A DNA stretch of 11,839 nt from Acidobacteriota bacterium (GTDB taxonomy: Bacteria > Acidobacteriota > Terriglobia > Terriglobales > Acidobacteriaceae): the NCBI GenBank assembly GCA_021811745.1, contig JAJZNH010000634.1:1-11839 (forward strand), in the 5' to 3' direction. How positions within the stretch are numbered: position 1 is the first letter of the stretch; each line of letters starts with the position of its first letter. Below, piece after piece: positions 5,734 through 11,839 of the stretch. Made by a program: the position numbers and the translations under genes. The notes beneath the pieces were generated by a model. It was not told the origin of the DNA and ran no database searches. It saw only the letters and a program-made list of their open reading frames with translations.

Positions 5734-6579
5734 TTAGCCCTCAGTGTAGAACTGCGCAATATTGCGAAACTTCCTCTGGCGCGCGGCCACGAGGTCCTCG
5801 ATGGGCATTGCCTTGAGCTCGGCCAAATGCTTTTTCAGCACGCTGCCCAGCAATCCTGTGCCCGCTTCCGGGTCAGTGTGAATGCCATCCCCCGGCTCGG
5901 GAATAATCTCGTCCACGCAGCCAAGAGCTGCAACCTCCGGCGCGGAGATGCGCATGGCTTCGGCGGCCAACTGCTTGTGCGCCGCATCGCGCCACATGAT
6001 AGCCGCGCAGGATTCGGGGGTAATGACAAAATAAAGCGCATTTTCGAGGATGAGCACGCGGTCGGAGACGGCCAGCGCCAAAGCCCCGCCCGATCCGCCC
6101 TCGCCGCTGATGACCGAGATCGTGGGCACGCGCAGCCGCGCCATCTCGCGCAGGTTTCGGGCGATGGCCTCGGCCTGCCCGCGCTCCTCGGCGCCCAGGC
6201 CGGGATACGCGCCGGGCAGATCAATGAAACTGATGACCGGCCGGCCGAACTTCTCGGCGATCTTCATCACGCGCAGCGCCTTACGGTATCCCTCGGGGTT
6301 CGGCATTCCGAAGTTGCGCCGCACGCGTTCTTTGGTGCTTCCGCCCTTGCGGTTGCCGATGACCATGACTTCGTCCGAGTCCAGCCGCGCCATCCCGCAG
6401 GCCACGGCTTCGTCGTCGCCAAAGGCACGATCCCCGTGAATCTCGCTGAAATCGGTAAAGATCCGGTTGATGAAGTCCATGGGATACGGCCGCTGCGGAT
6501 GCCGCGCGCGCTCGATTCTACTCCATGCCGGAGAAATTGCCTGCGCCTCGATGGAAATCCCTGTTTCCTGTTCGCTCAT
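5734..6579 (-). CDS. accA: acetyl-CoA carboxylase carboxyltransferase subunit alpha
   Basis: AccA (281 residues) forms with AccD the carboxyltransferase that moves the carboxyl group from carboxybiotin on AccB to acetyl-CoA, making malonyl-CoA for fatty acid synthesis in the cytoplasm. Diagnostic segments are ARHPQRPYPMDFI (25-37), the GDRAFGDD block, RRNFGMPNPEGYRKA (87-101), GAYPGLGAEERGQAEA (123-138) and GEGGSGGALA (159-168). The CoA/biotin-binding oxyanion glycines are all present. It is about 40 residues shorter at the N-terminus than E. coli AccA, lacking the helical extension; the core is complete. The ATG at 6579 has only a weak ribosome site. The same frame stays open far upstream, but that part is antisense-type noise over another gene. 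accD and other acc genes are not in the window. Confidence 0.95.
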   Translation of the reverse strand: MSEQETGISIEAQAISPAWSRIERARHPQRPYPMDFINRIFTDFSEIHGDRAFGDDEAVACGMARLDSDEVMVIGNRKGGSTKERVRRNFGMPNPEGYRKALRVMKIAEKFGRPVISFIDLPGAYPGLGAEERGQAEAIARNLREMARLRVPTISVISGEGGSGGALALAVSDRVLILENALYFVITPESCAAIMWRDAAHKQLAAEAMRISAPEVAALGCVDEIIPEPGDGIHTDPEAGTGLLGSVLKKHLAELKAMPIEDLVAARQRKFRNIAQFYTEG

Positions 6580-6623
6580 CGATACCTGACGCCGCGCGGC
6601 TGCTCCCGCCGGCCCTCCACAAG

Positions 6624-6652
6624 ATTCTACGGGGCGGCGGCGCTTGGGACAA
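6624..6652 (-). promoter_or_regulatory. predicted sigma70-like promoter of accA
   Basis: Minus-strand TTGTCC (6647-6652), a 17-base GC-rich spacer and TAGAAT (6624-6629). Predicted start is near 6617, leaving a leader of about 38 bases before the accA ATG at 6579. It lies in the 146-base gap after hoxU and suggests that accA is transcribed separately from the redox operon. Confidence 0.5.
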
Positions 6653-6702
6653 ATGCAAAGATGGATTTGAGCCAGGGCCGTTGTATTTGGATTTGGAACA
6701 AT

Positions 6703-6726
6703 GAAGAGCGGGGTAACGTGCTCTTC
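6703..6726 (-). terminator. terminator-like hairpin at end of hoxU
   Basis: GAAGAGC (6703-6709) and GCTCTTC (6720-6726) form a perfect 7-bp stem with a 10-base loop, overlapping the hoxU stop codon. On the minus strand it is followed by ATTGTT, a poor U-tract. It is well placed to end the redox operon before the accA promoter, but may be only a partial or rho-assisted stop. Confidence 0.45.
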
Positions 6727-7451
6727 TAGCGCGGACTGCCAGCCTGAACGGCCCGCTGCTCCGCCAATCGGCTTACCACCTCGTTCTGTTTTTCCATCTC
6801 CTGCACCGCGAAGCCCTTTTCCGCCAGCGCACCCGTCGGGCAGACCTGCACGCATTTGCCGCAACTGGTGCAGTTGCTCGCCTGGCCCCAGTCGTCCCTG
6901 AGATCGCTGACGATGCGCGAGAAGATGCCGCGCGAGGCCACCTCCCAGACGCTGGCTCCCTCCACCTCTGCGCACACTCGCACGCAGCGCGTGCACAGGA
7001 TGCAGCGATTGTGGTCGAGGACGAAGCGCGGGTGCGTCATATCCACCGGCAGGCGCGGGCTGTTGTAGGCGTAGCGCACGTGGGTCACACCCAGCGACTG
7101 CGCCAGCGATTGCAGTTCGCAATGGCCGTTCGAAACGCAGGAGGAGCAGATGTGGTTGCGCTCCACCAGTAGCATTTCCACAGCCATGCGCCGGTAGAGC
7201 GACAGCTTTGCCGAAGAGGTACTGATCGACATCCCGTCCTGGATGGGGGTAGTGCAGGCCGGCAGCAGCCGGTCTGTGCCCGCCAGCTCCACCATGCACA
7301 TGCGGCAGGCGCCCACGGCGCTTAGGCCCTTGAGATAGCAGAGCGTGGGAATCTGTTTTCCATTGGCGCGGGCCGCCTCCAGGATGGTCTCGCCCTCATG
7401 CGCGGTCACCAGTTCGCCGTCGATCCGGACAGAAATCGTTTTGTTCGCCAA
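6726..7451 (-). CDS. hoxU: HoxU-type NAD(P)H dehydrogenase/diaphorase iron-sulfur subunit
   Basis: A 241-residue iron-sulfur protein with the HoxU/NuoG-N-terminal layout. A plant-type [2Fe-2S] domain has Cys38, 49, 52 and 66. A His-Cys cluster region, NHICSSCVSNGHC (99-111), uses the H-x-C-x2-C-x5-C spacing typical of HoxU. Two [4Fe-4S] ferredoxin clusters have Cys150/153/156/160 and Cys194/197/200/204. The length matches HoxU (about 240); it lacks the molybdopterin-like part of full NuoG and the H-cluster of HydA. It should relay electrons between the flavin subunit encoded just upstream and a partner. The start is a TTG at 7451 with AAGGAG 7 bases upstream; the frame runs further up without a start of comparable quality. 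A gap of 29 bases separates it from the fusion gene, so it belongs to the same operon. No hydrogenase subunits follow: accA is next. Confidence 0.9.
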   Translation of the reverse strand: MANKTISVRIDGELVTAHEGETILEAARANGKQIPTLCYLKGLSAVGACRMCMVELAGTDRLLPACTTPIQDGMSISTSSAKLSLYRRMAVEMLLVERNHICSSCVSNGHCELQSLAQSLGVTHVRYAYNSPRLPVDMTHPRFVLDHNRCILCTRCVRVCAEVEGASVWEVASRGIFSRIVSDLRDDWGQASNCTSCGKCVQVCPTGALAEKGFAVQEMEKQNEVVSRLAEQRAVQAGSPR

Positions 7452-7480
7452 GGGGTTGCTCCTTTTTCGTCCGCTGGTCC

Positions 7481-10400
7481 TCAACGGGTGTTTGCGGTGG
7501 TTCTCAGATCGCAGCGGAGGCAACGGCCGCATTCTTCCAGGGCTTCTTGAGGACTCAGGCTGGTGATTACCTCCTGCTGCGAATGAACTCTGTCGGCTGC
7601 GGGCAGAGCTTGGGCCTTGCGCCGGTGGCTCAGGCTAGGTTCCGCGGGCGCCTGATGGCTGTAGTCCATGCGGGAGAAAAGCTGATCCCAGCGTTCCTCG
7701 CCCATCAGGCGCTCGTCGATCTTGCGCGCCGCCTGCTTGCCGCCGCTCATGGCGTTGGAGGTATTCGATGGACCGGTGATCAGGTCTCCGCCCGCGTAGA
7801 AGCCGGGGCGGCTGGTCTCGAAGGTAGAGCGGTCCACGGCGATCCTGCCCTCATCTTTGAGGGTCAGGCCGGAGGCGCGGCAGAAGTCCCAGTCCGAGGC
7901 CCCGCCCACGGCCAGGATCACGCTGTCGCATTCGAAGCGCTGCACCTCGTCGGTCAGAATCGGCCTCCGGCGCCCCGATTTGTCGTACTCGCCCAGCCGC
8001 GTCTTCACCGCCTCGATGGCCTTTACATTTCCCTGGCCATCGCCCAGGATACGATGCGGCGCGGCCAGGAAGACAAAGCGCACGCCCTCTTCCTCGGCCG
8101 CCTGAATTTCTTCCTCGATCGCGGTCATGTCGTTGCGTTCGCGGCGGTAGAGGATAGTGACCGCGGCGCCCATGCGCAGCGCTGTCCGCGCCGAGTCCAC
8201 CGCCATGTCGTCGCCGCCGATCACCACGACCTTCGAGCCCGCCGACGCCTTTTCCTGGTTGGCCGCCGACTCCAGAAACGGCAGCGCCGGATACACACCC
8301 TTCAACTCCGTCCCCGGAAGATAGAGCCACGACTTCTTCCTGGTTCCGATGGAAAGAAAGACCGCATCGAAGCGGCTGGCCAGTTCGTTGAGCGGCAGGT
8401 CGAGCCCCACGCGGGTGTTGAAGACCATCTTCACGCCCATCCTCTCGATCAGGTCCAATTCGCGCCGCAGAACGGCCTTGGGCAGACGGTACTCGGGAAT
8501 GGCGAAGCGCAACATACCGCCTGCCTCGCTGCGCTCTTCAAAGATGGTGACGCTGTGTCCGAGCATGGCCAGATAGAAAGCCGCCGTCAGGCCCGCGGGG
8601 CCTGAGCCAGCCACGGCCACGCTGAGCCCCGTCGGCTCCAGCTTCCGCGCCGCCATGCGCTGCACGATGGGCTCGAAGCGGTCGGAGAGATAGATCGAGT
8701 CCGCGATGCAGCGATGCACGTCGCGCACGTTGATGGCCTCGTCGAAGAACTGCCTGCGGCAGCGATGATCGCAAGGGTGCTCGCAGACGCGCCCGGTGGA
8801 AGCGGGCAGGGGATTGTCGAGGAGCACGGACTCGAAGGCGTCTTCCAGACGCCCCTCCCGGTAAAGCGTAAGGAAGCGGGGAATGTTCATCCGCAACGGG
8901 CAACTGCTCTCGCAGAGCGCCACGGCCAGCTCCTGACAGACGCCGGCGCGGCAGTGCTTGGCCAGAATGTGGTCCTCATACTCCTCGCGGAAGTGGCGCA
9001 TGGTGGTGAGAACGGCGTTGGGCGCAGCTTGTCCCAGGCCGCACAGTGAGCATTCGCGGATCATCCGCGCCAGCTCATCGAGCAAGCCTAGATCCTCGAG
9101 CGTGCCGTGCCCTTGGGTGATTGCATTCAGGATGCGCAGCGCCTTGTTCAATCCCACCCGGCAGGGCACGCACTTGCCGCAGGACTCGGAGTGCGTGAAC
9201 TCGATGAAGTAGCGGGCCACGTCCACCATGCAGTTGTCTTCGTCCATCACCACCATGCCGCCCGAGCCCATGATGGAGCCGATCTGCGCCAGGTTCTCGT
9301 AGTCCACCGGCGTATCCAACATCTCCGCTGGAATGCAGCCGCCCGACGGCCCGCCGGTCTGCACGGCCTTCACCCGGGCGCCCGCGATGACACCTCCTCC
9401 GATGTCGTAGATGAAGCTCTTTAGCGGCGTGCCCAGAGGCATCTCCACCAACCCCGTGTTTTGAATCTTGCCCACCAGCGAAAAGACCTTCGTTCCAGAG
9501 CTCTTTGCGCTGCCCGTCTCAGTGAACCAGGCCGCGCCCCGGGTGACGATGGGCGCGATGTTGTACCAGGTTTCCACGTTGTTGATGTTGGTCGGCCGGC
9601 CCCACAAGCCCTTCTGCGCCGGGTACGGAGGCCGTGGATGAGGCCGCCCGGCCATGCCTTCCAACGAAGCGATCAGGGCCGTTTCCTCGCCGCAGACAAA
9701 GGCTCCGGCTCCCTGCACCAACTCAATGTCGAAGTTGAAGCCCCGATCCAGAATATTGGCGCCCAACAGGCCGTATTCGCGCGCCTGCTCGATGGCGCGC
9801 ATGAGGCGCCGTACCGCCAGCGAATAATCGGCGCGCACGTAGATGATGCCCTCGCTTGCCTGCGTCACGTAGCCGCCGATGATCATGCCCTCCAGCAAGG
9901 CATGAGGGTCGCCCTCGATCTCGTTGCGGTTCATGTAAGCGCCGGGATCGCCTTCGTCGGCGTTGCAGATCATGTACTTGGCATCCGCCTTGGCCTTGGC
10001 CAGAAAGTCCCATTTGTTGCCGGTAAGGAAGCCCGCTCCGCCGCGGCCGCGCAGGCGCGAGGCCTTGACTTGCTCGATCACGCTCTCCGGCCGCCCGTCG
10101 ATGAGCACCTTGTAGAGGGCCTGATAGCCGCCGACCGCGATGTACTCCTCGATGTCCTCGGGATTGATGAGGCCGCAGTTGCGCAGCACGATCTTCTTCT
10201 GCCCGTTGAAGAAGGGAATTGCGTTCCAGGGCGCGATCTCCGGGTAGCCCTGGCCGTACTTGACGTGCGCCGTGATGTGGTCCCATTCCTCGATCTTGCA
10301 GTAGGGCAGATCGGCGGGCAGGCTACGGGTGGATACGCTCTCGAGAATGCGCACTGCATCATTGGCCTGCACGCGCCGCAGCACGACCAGCGGATTGCCT

Positions 10401-10642
10401 GGAAGCCGGATGCTCACCAGCGGCTCCTGAAAACAGGCTCCGAAGCAGCCCACGCCGCTCAGCAGCACTTCCAGCCCGCTGCGCTGGATGGCCTGATTCA
10501 AGGCGTGATAGACCTCTTCGGCGCCGTTGCCGCGCCCGCAGGTTCCCATCCCGACCGTAATGCGGGGGATGGCCGACATGAGCTTGGCAAACCCGGCCTC
10601 ACGGACCGCGTTAAAAGCACCGATGTCCAGGATTCGGGGCAT
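7481..10642 (-). CDS. NuoF/HoxF-type NADH-binding subunit fused to GltD/NfnB-type FAD oxidoreductase
   Basis: A 1053-residue fusion. Residues 25-105 form a thioredoxin-like ferredoxin domain (Cys35, Cys66, Cys70). Residues 145-480 are the FMN/NADH domain: GRGGAGFLTGNKW (199-211), NADEGDPG (227-234), GAGAFVCGEETALIASLEG (311-329). The [4Fe-4S] N3-type site is ESCGKCVPC (486-494) plus CSLCG (531-535). Residues 563-650 are a GltD-type Fe-S domain: HCRAGVC, CESSCP, NPLP, GRVCEHPCDHRC (617-628). Residues 672-980 are FAD and NAD(P) Rossmann folds: VAGSGPAG (677-684), VVIGGDDMAVDSARTA (806-821), YRRERNDM (832-839; the two Arg suggest NADPH), and FYAGGD (948-953). The tail ends in CGRCLRC (1038-1044). 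Its ATG overlaps the stop of the upstream E subunit (TGATG), with GGAGG 5 bases before. NuoF- and HydB-like proteins with added GltD modules occur in soluble NAD(P)H/ferredoxin enzymes, some of them bifurcating. The exact acceptors here are inferred. Confidence 0.93.
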   Translation of the reverse strand: MPRILDIGAFNAVREAGFAKLMSAIPRITVGMGTCGRGNGAEEVYHALNQAIQRSGLEVLLSGVGCFGACFQEPLVSIRLPGNPLVVLRRVQANDAVRILESVSTRSLPADLPYCKIEEWDHITAHVKYGQGYPEIAPWNAIPFFNGQKKIVLRNCGLINPEDIEEYIAVGGYQALYKVLIDGRPESVIEQVKASRLRGRGGAGFLTGNKWDFLAKAKADAKYMICNADEGDPGAYMNRNEIEGDPHALLEGMIIGGYVTQASEGIIYVRADYSLAVRRLMRAIEQAREYGLLGANILDRGFNFDIELVQGAGAFVCGEETALIASLEGMAGRPHPRPPYPAQKGLWGRPTNINNVETWYNIAPIVTRGAAWFTETGSAKSSGTKVFSLVGKIQNTGLVEMPLGTPLKSFIYDIGGGVIAGARVKAVQTGGPSGGCIPAEMLDTPVDYENLAQIGSIMGSGGMVVMDEDNCMVDVARYFIEFTHSESCGKCVPCRVGLNKALRILNAITQGHGTLEDLGLLDELARMIRECSLCGLGQAAPNAVLTTMRHFREEYEDHILAKHCRAGVCQELAVALCESSCPLRMNIPRFLTLYREGRLEDAFESVLLDNPLPASTGRVCEHPCDHRCRRQFFDEAINVRDVHRCIADSIYLSDRFEPIVQRMAARKLEPTGLSVAVAGSGPAGLTAAFYLAMLGHSVTIFEERSEAGGMLRFAIPEYRLPKAVLRRELDLIERMGVKMVFNTRVGLDLPLNELASRFDAVFLSIGTRKKSWLYLPGTELKGVYPALPFLESAANQEKASAGSKVVVIGGDDMAVDSARTALRMGAAVTILYRRERNDMTAIEEEIQAAEEEGVRFVFLAAPHRILGDGQGNVKAIEAVKTRLGEYDKSGRRRPILTDEVQRFECDSVILAVGGASDWDFCRASGLTLKDEGRIAVDRSTFETSRPGFYAGGDLITGPSNTSNAMSGGKQAARKIDERLMGEERWDQLFSRMDYSHQAPAEPSLSHRRKAQALPAADRVHSQQEVITSLSPQEALEECGRCLRCDLRTTANTR

Positions 10643-11181
10643 CACTTCCTCCTCTGAATCAGCGCTTTGACCTCCCCTTGCAACGTACGCTCGTTTACAT
10701 GGCTCAGAATGTGGTGGTTCACTTCGACGACCGGCGCCAGCGCGCACTGGCCGAAGCAGGCCACCGTGCGGATTGTGAAGCGGCGGTCGCCGGTGGTCAA
10801 CGCCAGCTTGTCCGCCTCACTGGTCTCGCTCAGGTCGTATCCGCCCAGACCGAGATCGAGGCAGAGCTTCTCGAGCAGGTCGCGGGAGCCGCGCGTGTGG
10901 CAGGCGGTTCCGCGGCAGACGCAGATCGCGTTCTCCCCTTGGGGAACCAGGCTGAAGAGGGAATAGAAGGTCGCCGCGCTGTAGATCCTGGCCGGAGGAA
11001 TCCCGGTCTTCTGCGCGATATAGCGCAGCGACTCCATGGAAAGGAATTTGTGGGGATTGGCGGCTTGAACCGCCTCCAGGATGCCCAGCAGGGCGCCGGG
11101 CCGGCCTTCGTGCTCCGCGATCGCCTGGTCGATCAGCAACCTTTCATACGCATGAATCGTTCCATCCGCGGCACCCGGCAT
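10642..11181 (-). CDS. nuoE: NuoE/HoxE-type [2Fe-2S] subunit
   Basis: A 179-residue NADH-dehydrogenase E-type subunit (also HoxE/HydC-like). A helical N-terminal domain (about 15-75) contains the NPHKFLSMESLRYIA and YSAATFYSLF segments shared by the family. It is followed by a thioredoxin-fold [2Fe-2S] domain with Cys89 and Cys94 (CRGTAC) and Cys142 and Cys146 (CFGQC): all four ligands are present. It should dock on the NuoF part of the next gene product and accept or buffer electrons from FMN. Length is normal for the family. The ribosome site AGGGAGG lies 4 bases before the ATG. The stop codon overlaps the start of the fusion gene by one base, indicating translational coupling and a stoichiometric complex. 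Confidence 0.93.
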   Translation of the reverse strand: MPGAADGTIHAYERLLIDQAIAEHEGRPGALLGILEAVQAANPHKFLSMESLRYIAQKTGIPPARIYSAATFYSLFSLVPQGENAICVCRGTACHTRGSRDLLEKLCLDLGLGGYDLSETSEADKLALTTGDRRFTIRTVACFGQCALAPVVEVNHHILSHVNERTLQGEVKALIQRRK

Positions 11182-11199
11182 GTTGCCTCCCTTTCGGAA

Positions 11200-11233
11200 G
11201 CGGCGCGGCGGTCCAACGTCGCCGCCACGCCGC
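11200..11233. other. GC-rich hairpin between flavoprotein and nuoE
   Basis: GCGGCG/CGCCGC (11200-11205 with 11228-11233) and the inner CGGCG/CGCCG (11206-11210 with 11220-11224) make an 11-bp stem with a 3-base bulge and a 9-base loop. It fills most of the 90-base gap before nuoE. There is no T-tract, so it is not a canonical terminator. It could adjust read-through or mRNA stability between the two genes. No convincing promoter for nuoE was seen in the gap. Confidence 0.4.
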
Positions 11234-11271
11234 CTCCCGGCAAGCTAGGGAGCTGGCGCAGTCACGATTTC

Positions 11272-11839
11272 CTAGGCGGTGGTAACCTCCGCCTGTTCCC
11301 GCTCCTCGGCAATCGCCTTGAACATGGCTTCGTTATCGGCGAACTTGAATGCGCTTACCTTGCGCGCTGCCGCTTCGCGCTCCTCTACACGGGCTAGCAG
11401 AGCCAGATCGTCCTTGGTAACCGGACGCATTCCTTTTTTCTGCAGCCGGGTCAGGATCTCTCCCGCGCTCATGGTGTTGCTCTCCGGCGCATTCTTCAGG
11501 AATTCAATGGCCTCATCCGCGCCCACTTCTCCGTCGTGGCGTGCAATGCCCACCAGGCCTGTGCTTGCCCGCCGCGCCCAACCCACAACGAAGCGGCCGG
11601 CCAGCGGCTGATTGGTCTCCGGGTTCCAAACCTGGAAATGCGGCTTTTCATCTGACTCCGGCCCAGGCTCTACAGCATACCCGTGCGGTCCCATCGGCAG
11701 GCCGATGTTGGGATCCTGCTTATCGCCGATGGCAAAGACCAGCGTGTCCGCTTCAATGATCGCCCGCTCCTTGGTTGCTACGGCTTTCGTGCTGCCATCC
11801 TCCCGCAACACGAGGTCGTTCTCAGCCACTTCAATCCGA
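11272..11839 (-). CDS. FprA/adrenodoxin reductase-like FAD oxidoreductase, C-terminal part
   Basis: Partial: the reading frame enters from beyond the right edge, and about 188 C-terminal residues are visible. The segment IEADTLVFAIGDKQDPNIG and then GRFVVGWARRASTGLVGIA with a following DGEVGADEAIEFL match the C-terminal FAD-binding part of ferredoxin-NADP+ reductases of the FprA/adrenodoxin reductase type. In these the GW..R.-x-TG(V/L)(I/V)G segment is diagnostic. The final 65 residues are a charged helical tail. Catalytic N-terminal Rossmann motifs lie outside the window. It is upstream of nuoE in the same direction with a 90-base gap, so it is probably part of the same transcription unit and may connect ferredoxin or NADPH to the complex. 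GltD-like or other FAD enzymes of this superfamily are the alternatives. Confidence 0.75.
   Translation of the reverse strand, partial: RIEVAENDLVLREDGSTKAVATKERAIIEADTLVFAIGDKQDPNIGLPMGPHGYAVEPGPESDEKPHFQVWNPETNQPLAGRFVVGWARRASTGLVGIARHDGEVGADEAIEFLKNAPESNTMSAGEILTRLQKKGMRPVTKDDLALLARVEEREAAARKVSAFKFADNEAMFKAIAEEREQAEVTTA

Noticed and set aside
5722..6729. 335-codon open plus frame opposite accA
   Set aside because: Antisense to a full-length accA; no protein family resemblance.
5734..7299. 521-codon open minus frame continuing accA upstream
   Set aside because: Codons above 6579 are an alternative frame over hoxU and the intergenic gap. AccA homology begins only after the ATG at 6579.
7547..8605. 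352-codon open plus frame opposite the GltD part
   Set aside because: No family motifs in this frame. The opposite strand has clear FAD and NAD(P) signatures.
9461..10657. 398-codon open plus frame opposite the NuoF-GltD fusion
   Set aside because: Antisense shadow in GC-rich coding DNA. The minus strand encodes recognisable NuoF motifs throughout.
3200..11800. CRISPR array or large tandem repeats
   Set aside because: Read for regularly spaced repeats; none seen. Only short inverted and direct repeats are present in the window.

Overview
The window is bacterial, GC-rich and mostly minus-strand coded. The short AccA lacking the N-terminal helical extension, the composition, and a secreted-protein plus CPBP-protease neighbourhood suggest Acidobacteriota (Terriglobia-like). 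That assignment is inferred from protein flavour and not proven by any marker here.

Left part (1-2982) looks like an old integration site. It begins with the end of an unknown upstream unit closed by a rho-independent terminator (144-180). A stand-alone P63C-domain (phage-associated) gene follows (283-1293) with its own repeat-rich promoter region. Next comes about 780 bp with no convincing intact gene, which may be a decayed ORF. A plus-strand S4-domain RNA-binding protein of the Hsp15 family follows (2070-2450). Facing it on the minus strand is the truncated 5' end of a P4-type tyrosine integrase (about 80 conserved residues), preceded by arm-type-like direct repeats. These abut the 3' end of a tRNA-Ser(CGA) gene (2891-2982). 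This is the classic layout of tRNA gene, attachment region and integrase, with the element itself deleted.

Middle part (3030-6579) is chromosomal and minus-strand. It holds a secreted or membrane-anchored 459-residue protein with a BamE/SmpA-like segment and a long Pro/Gln/Ser tail. Beside it lie a CPBP-family membrane protein that keeps the EExxxR motif but lacks the usual histidines, and accA (carboxyltransferase alpha subunit) with a good sigma70-like promoter.

Right part (6726-11839, minus strand) is the most interesting: a redox operon. In transcription order it holds the C-terminal part of an FprA/adrenodoxin-reductase-like flavoprotein (cut by the window edge), a NuoE/HoxE-type [2Fe-2S] subunit, a 1053-residue fusion of an NADH-binding NuoF/HoxF/HydB-type subunit with a GltD/NfnB-type FAD-NAD(P)H oxidoreductase, and a HoxU-type iron-sulfur subunit. 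The E and F genes overlap by one base. No hydrogenase, formate dehydrogenase or quinone-reducing subunit is seen. The set looks like a soluble multi-flavin electron-transfer complex linking NADH, NADPH and probably ferredoxin. It may be an electron-bifurcating or transhydrogenase-like system, with any terminal partner encoded outside the window.
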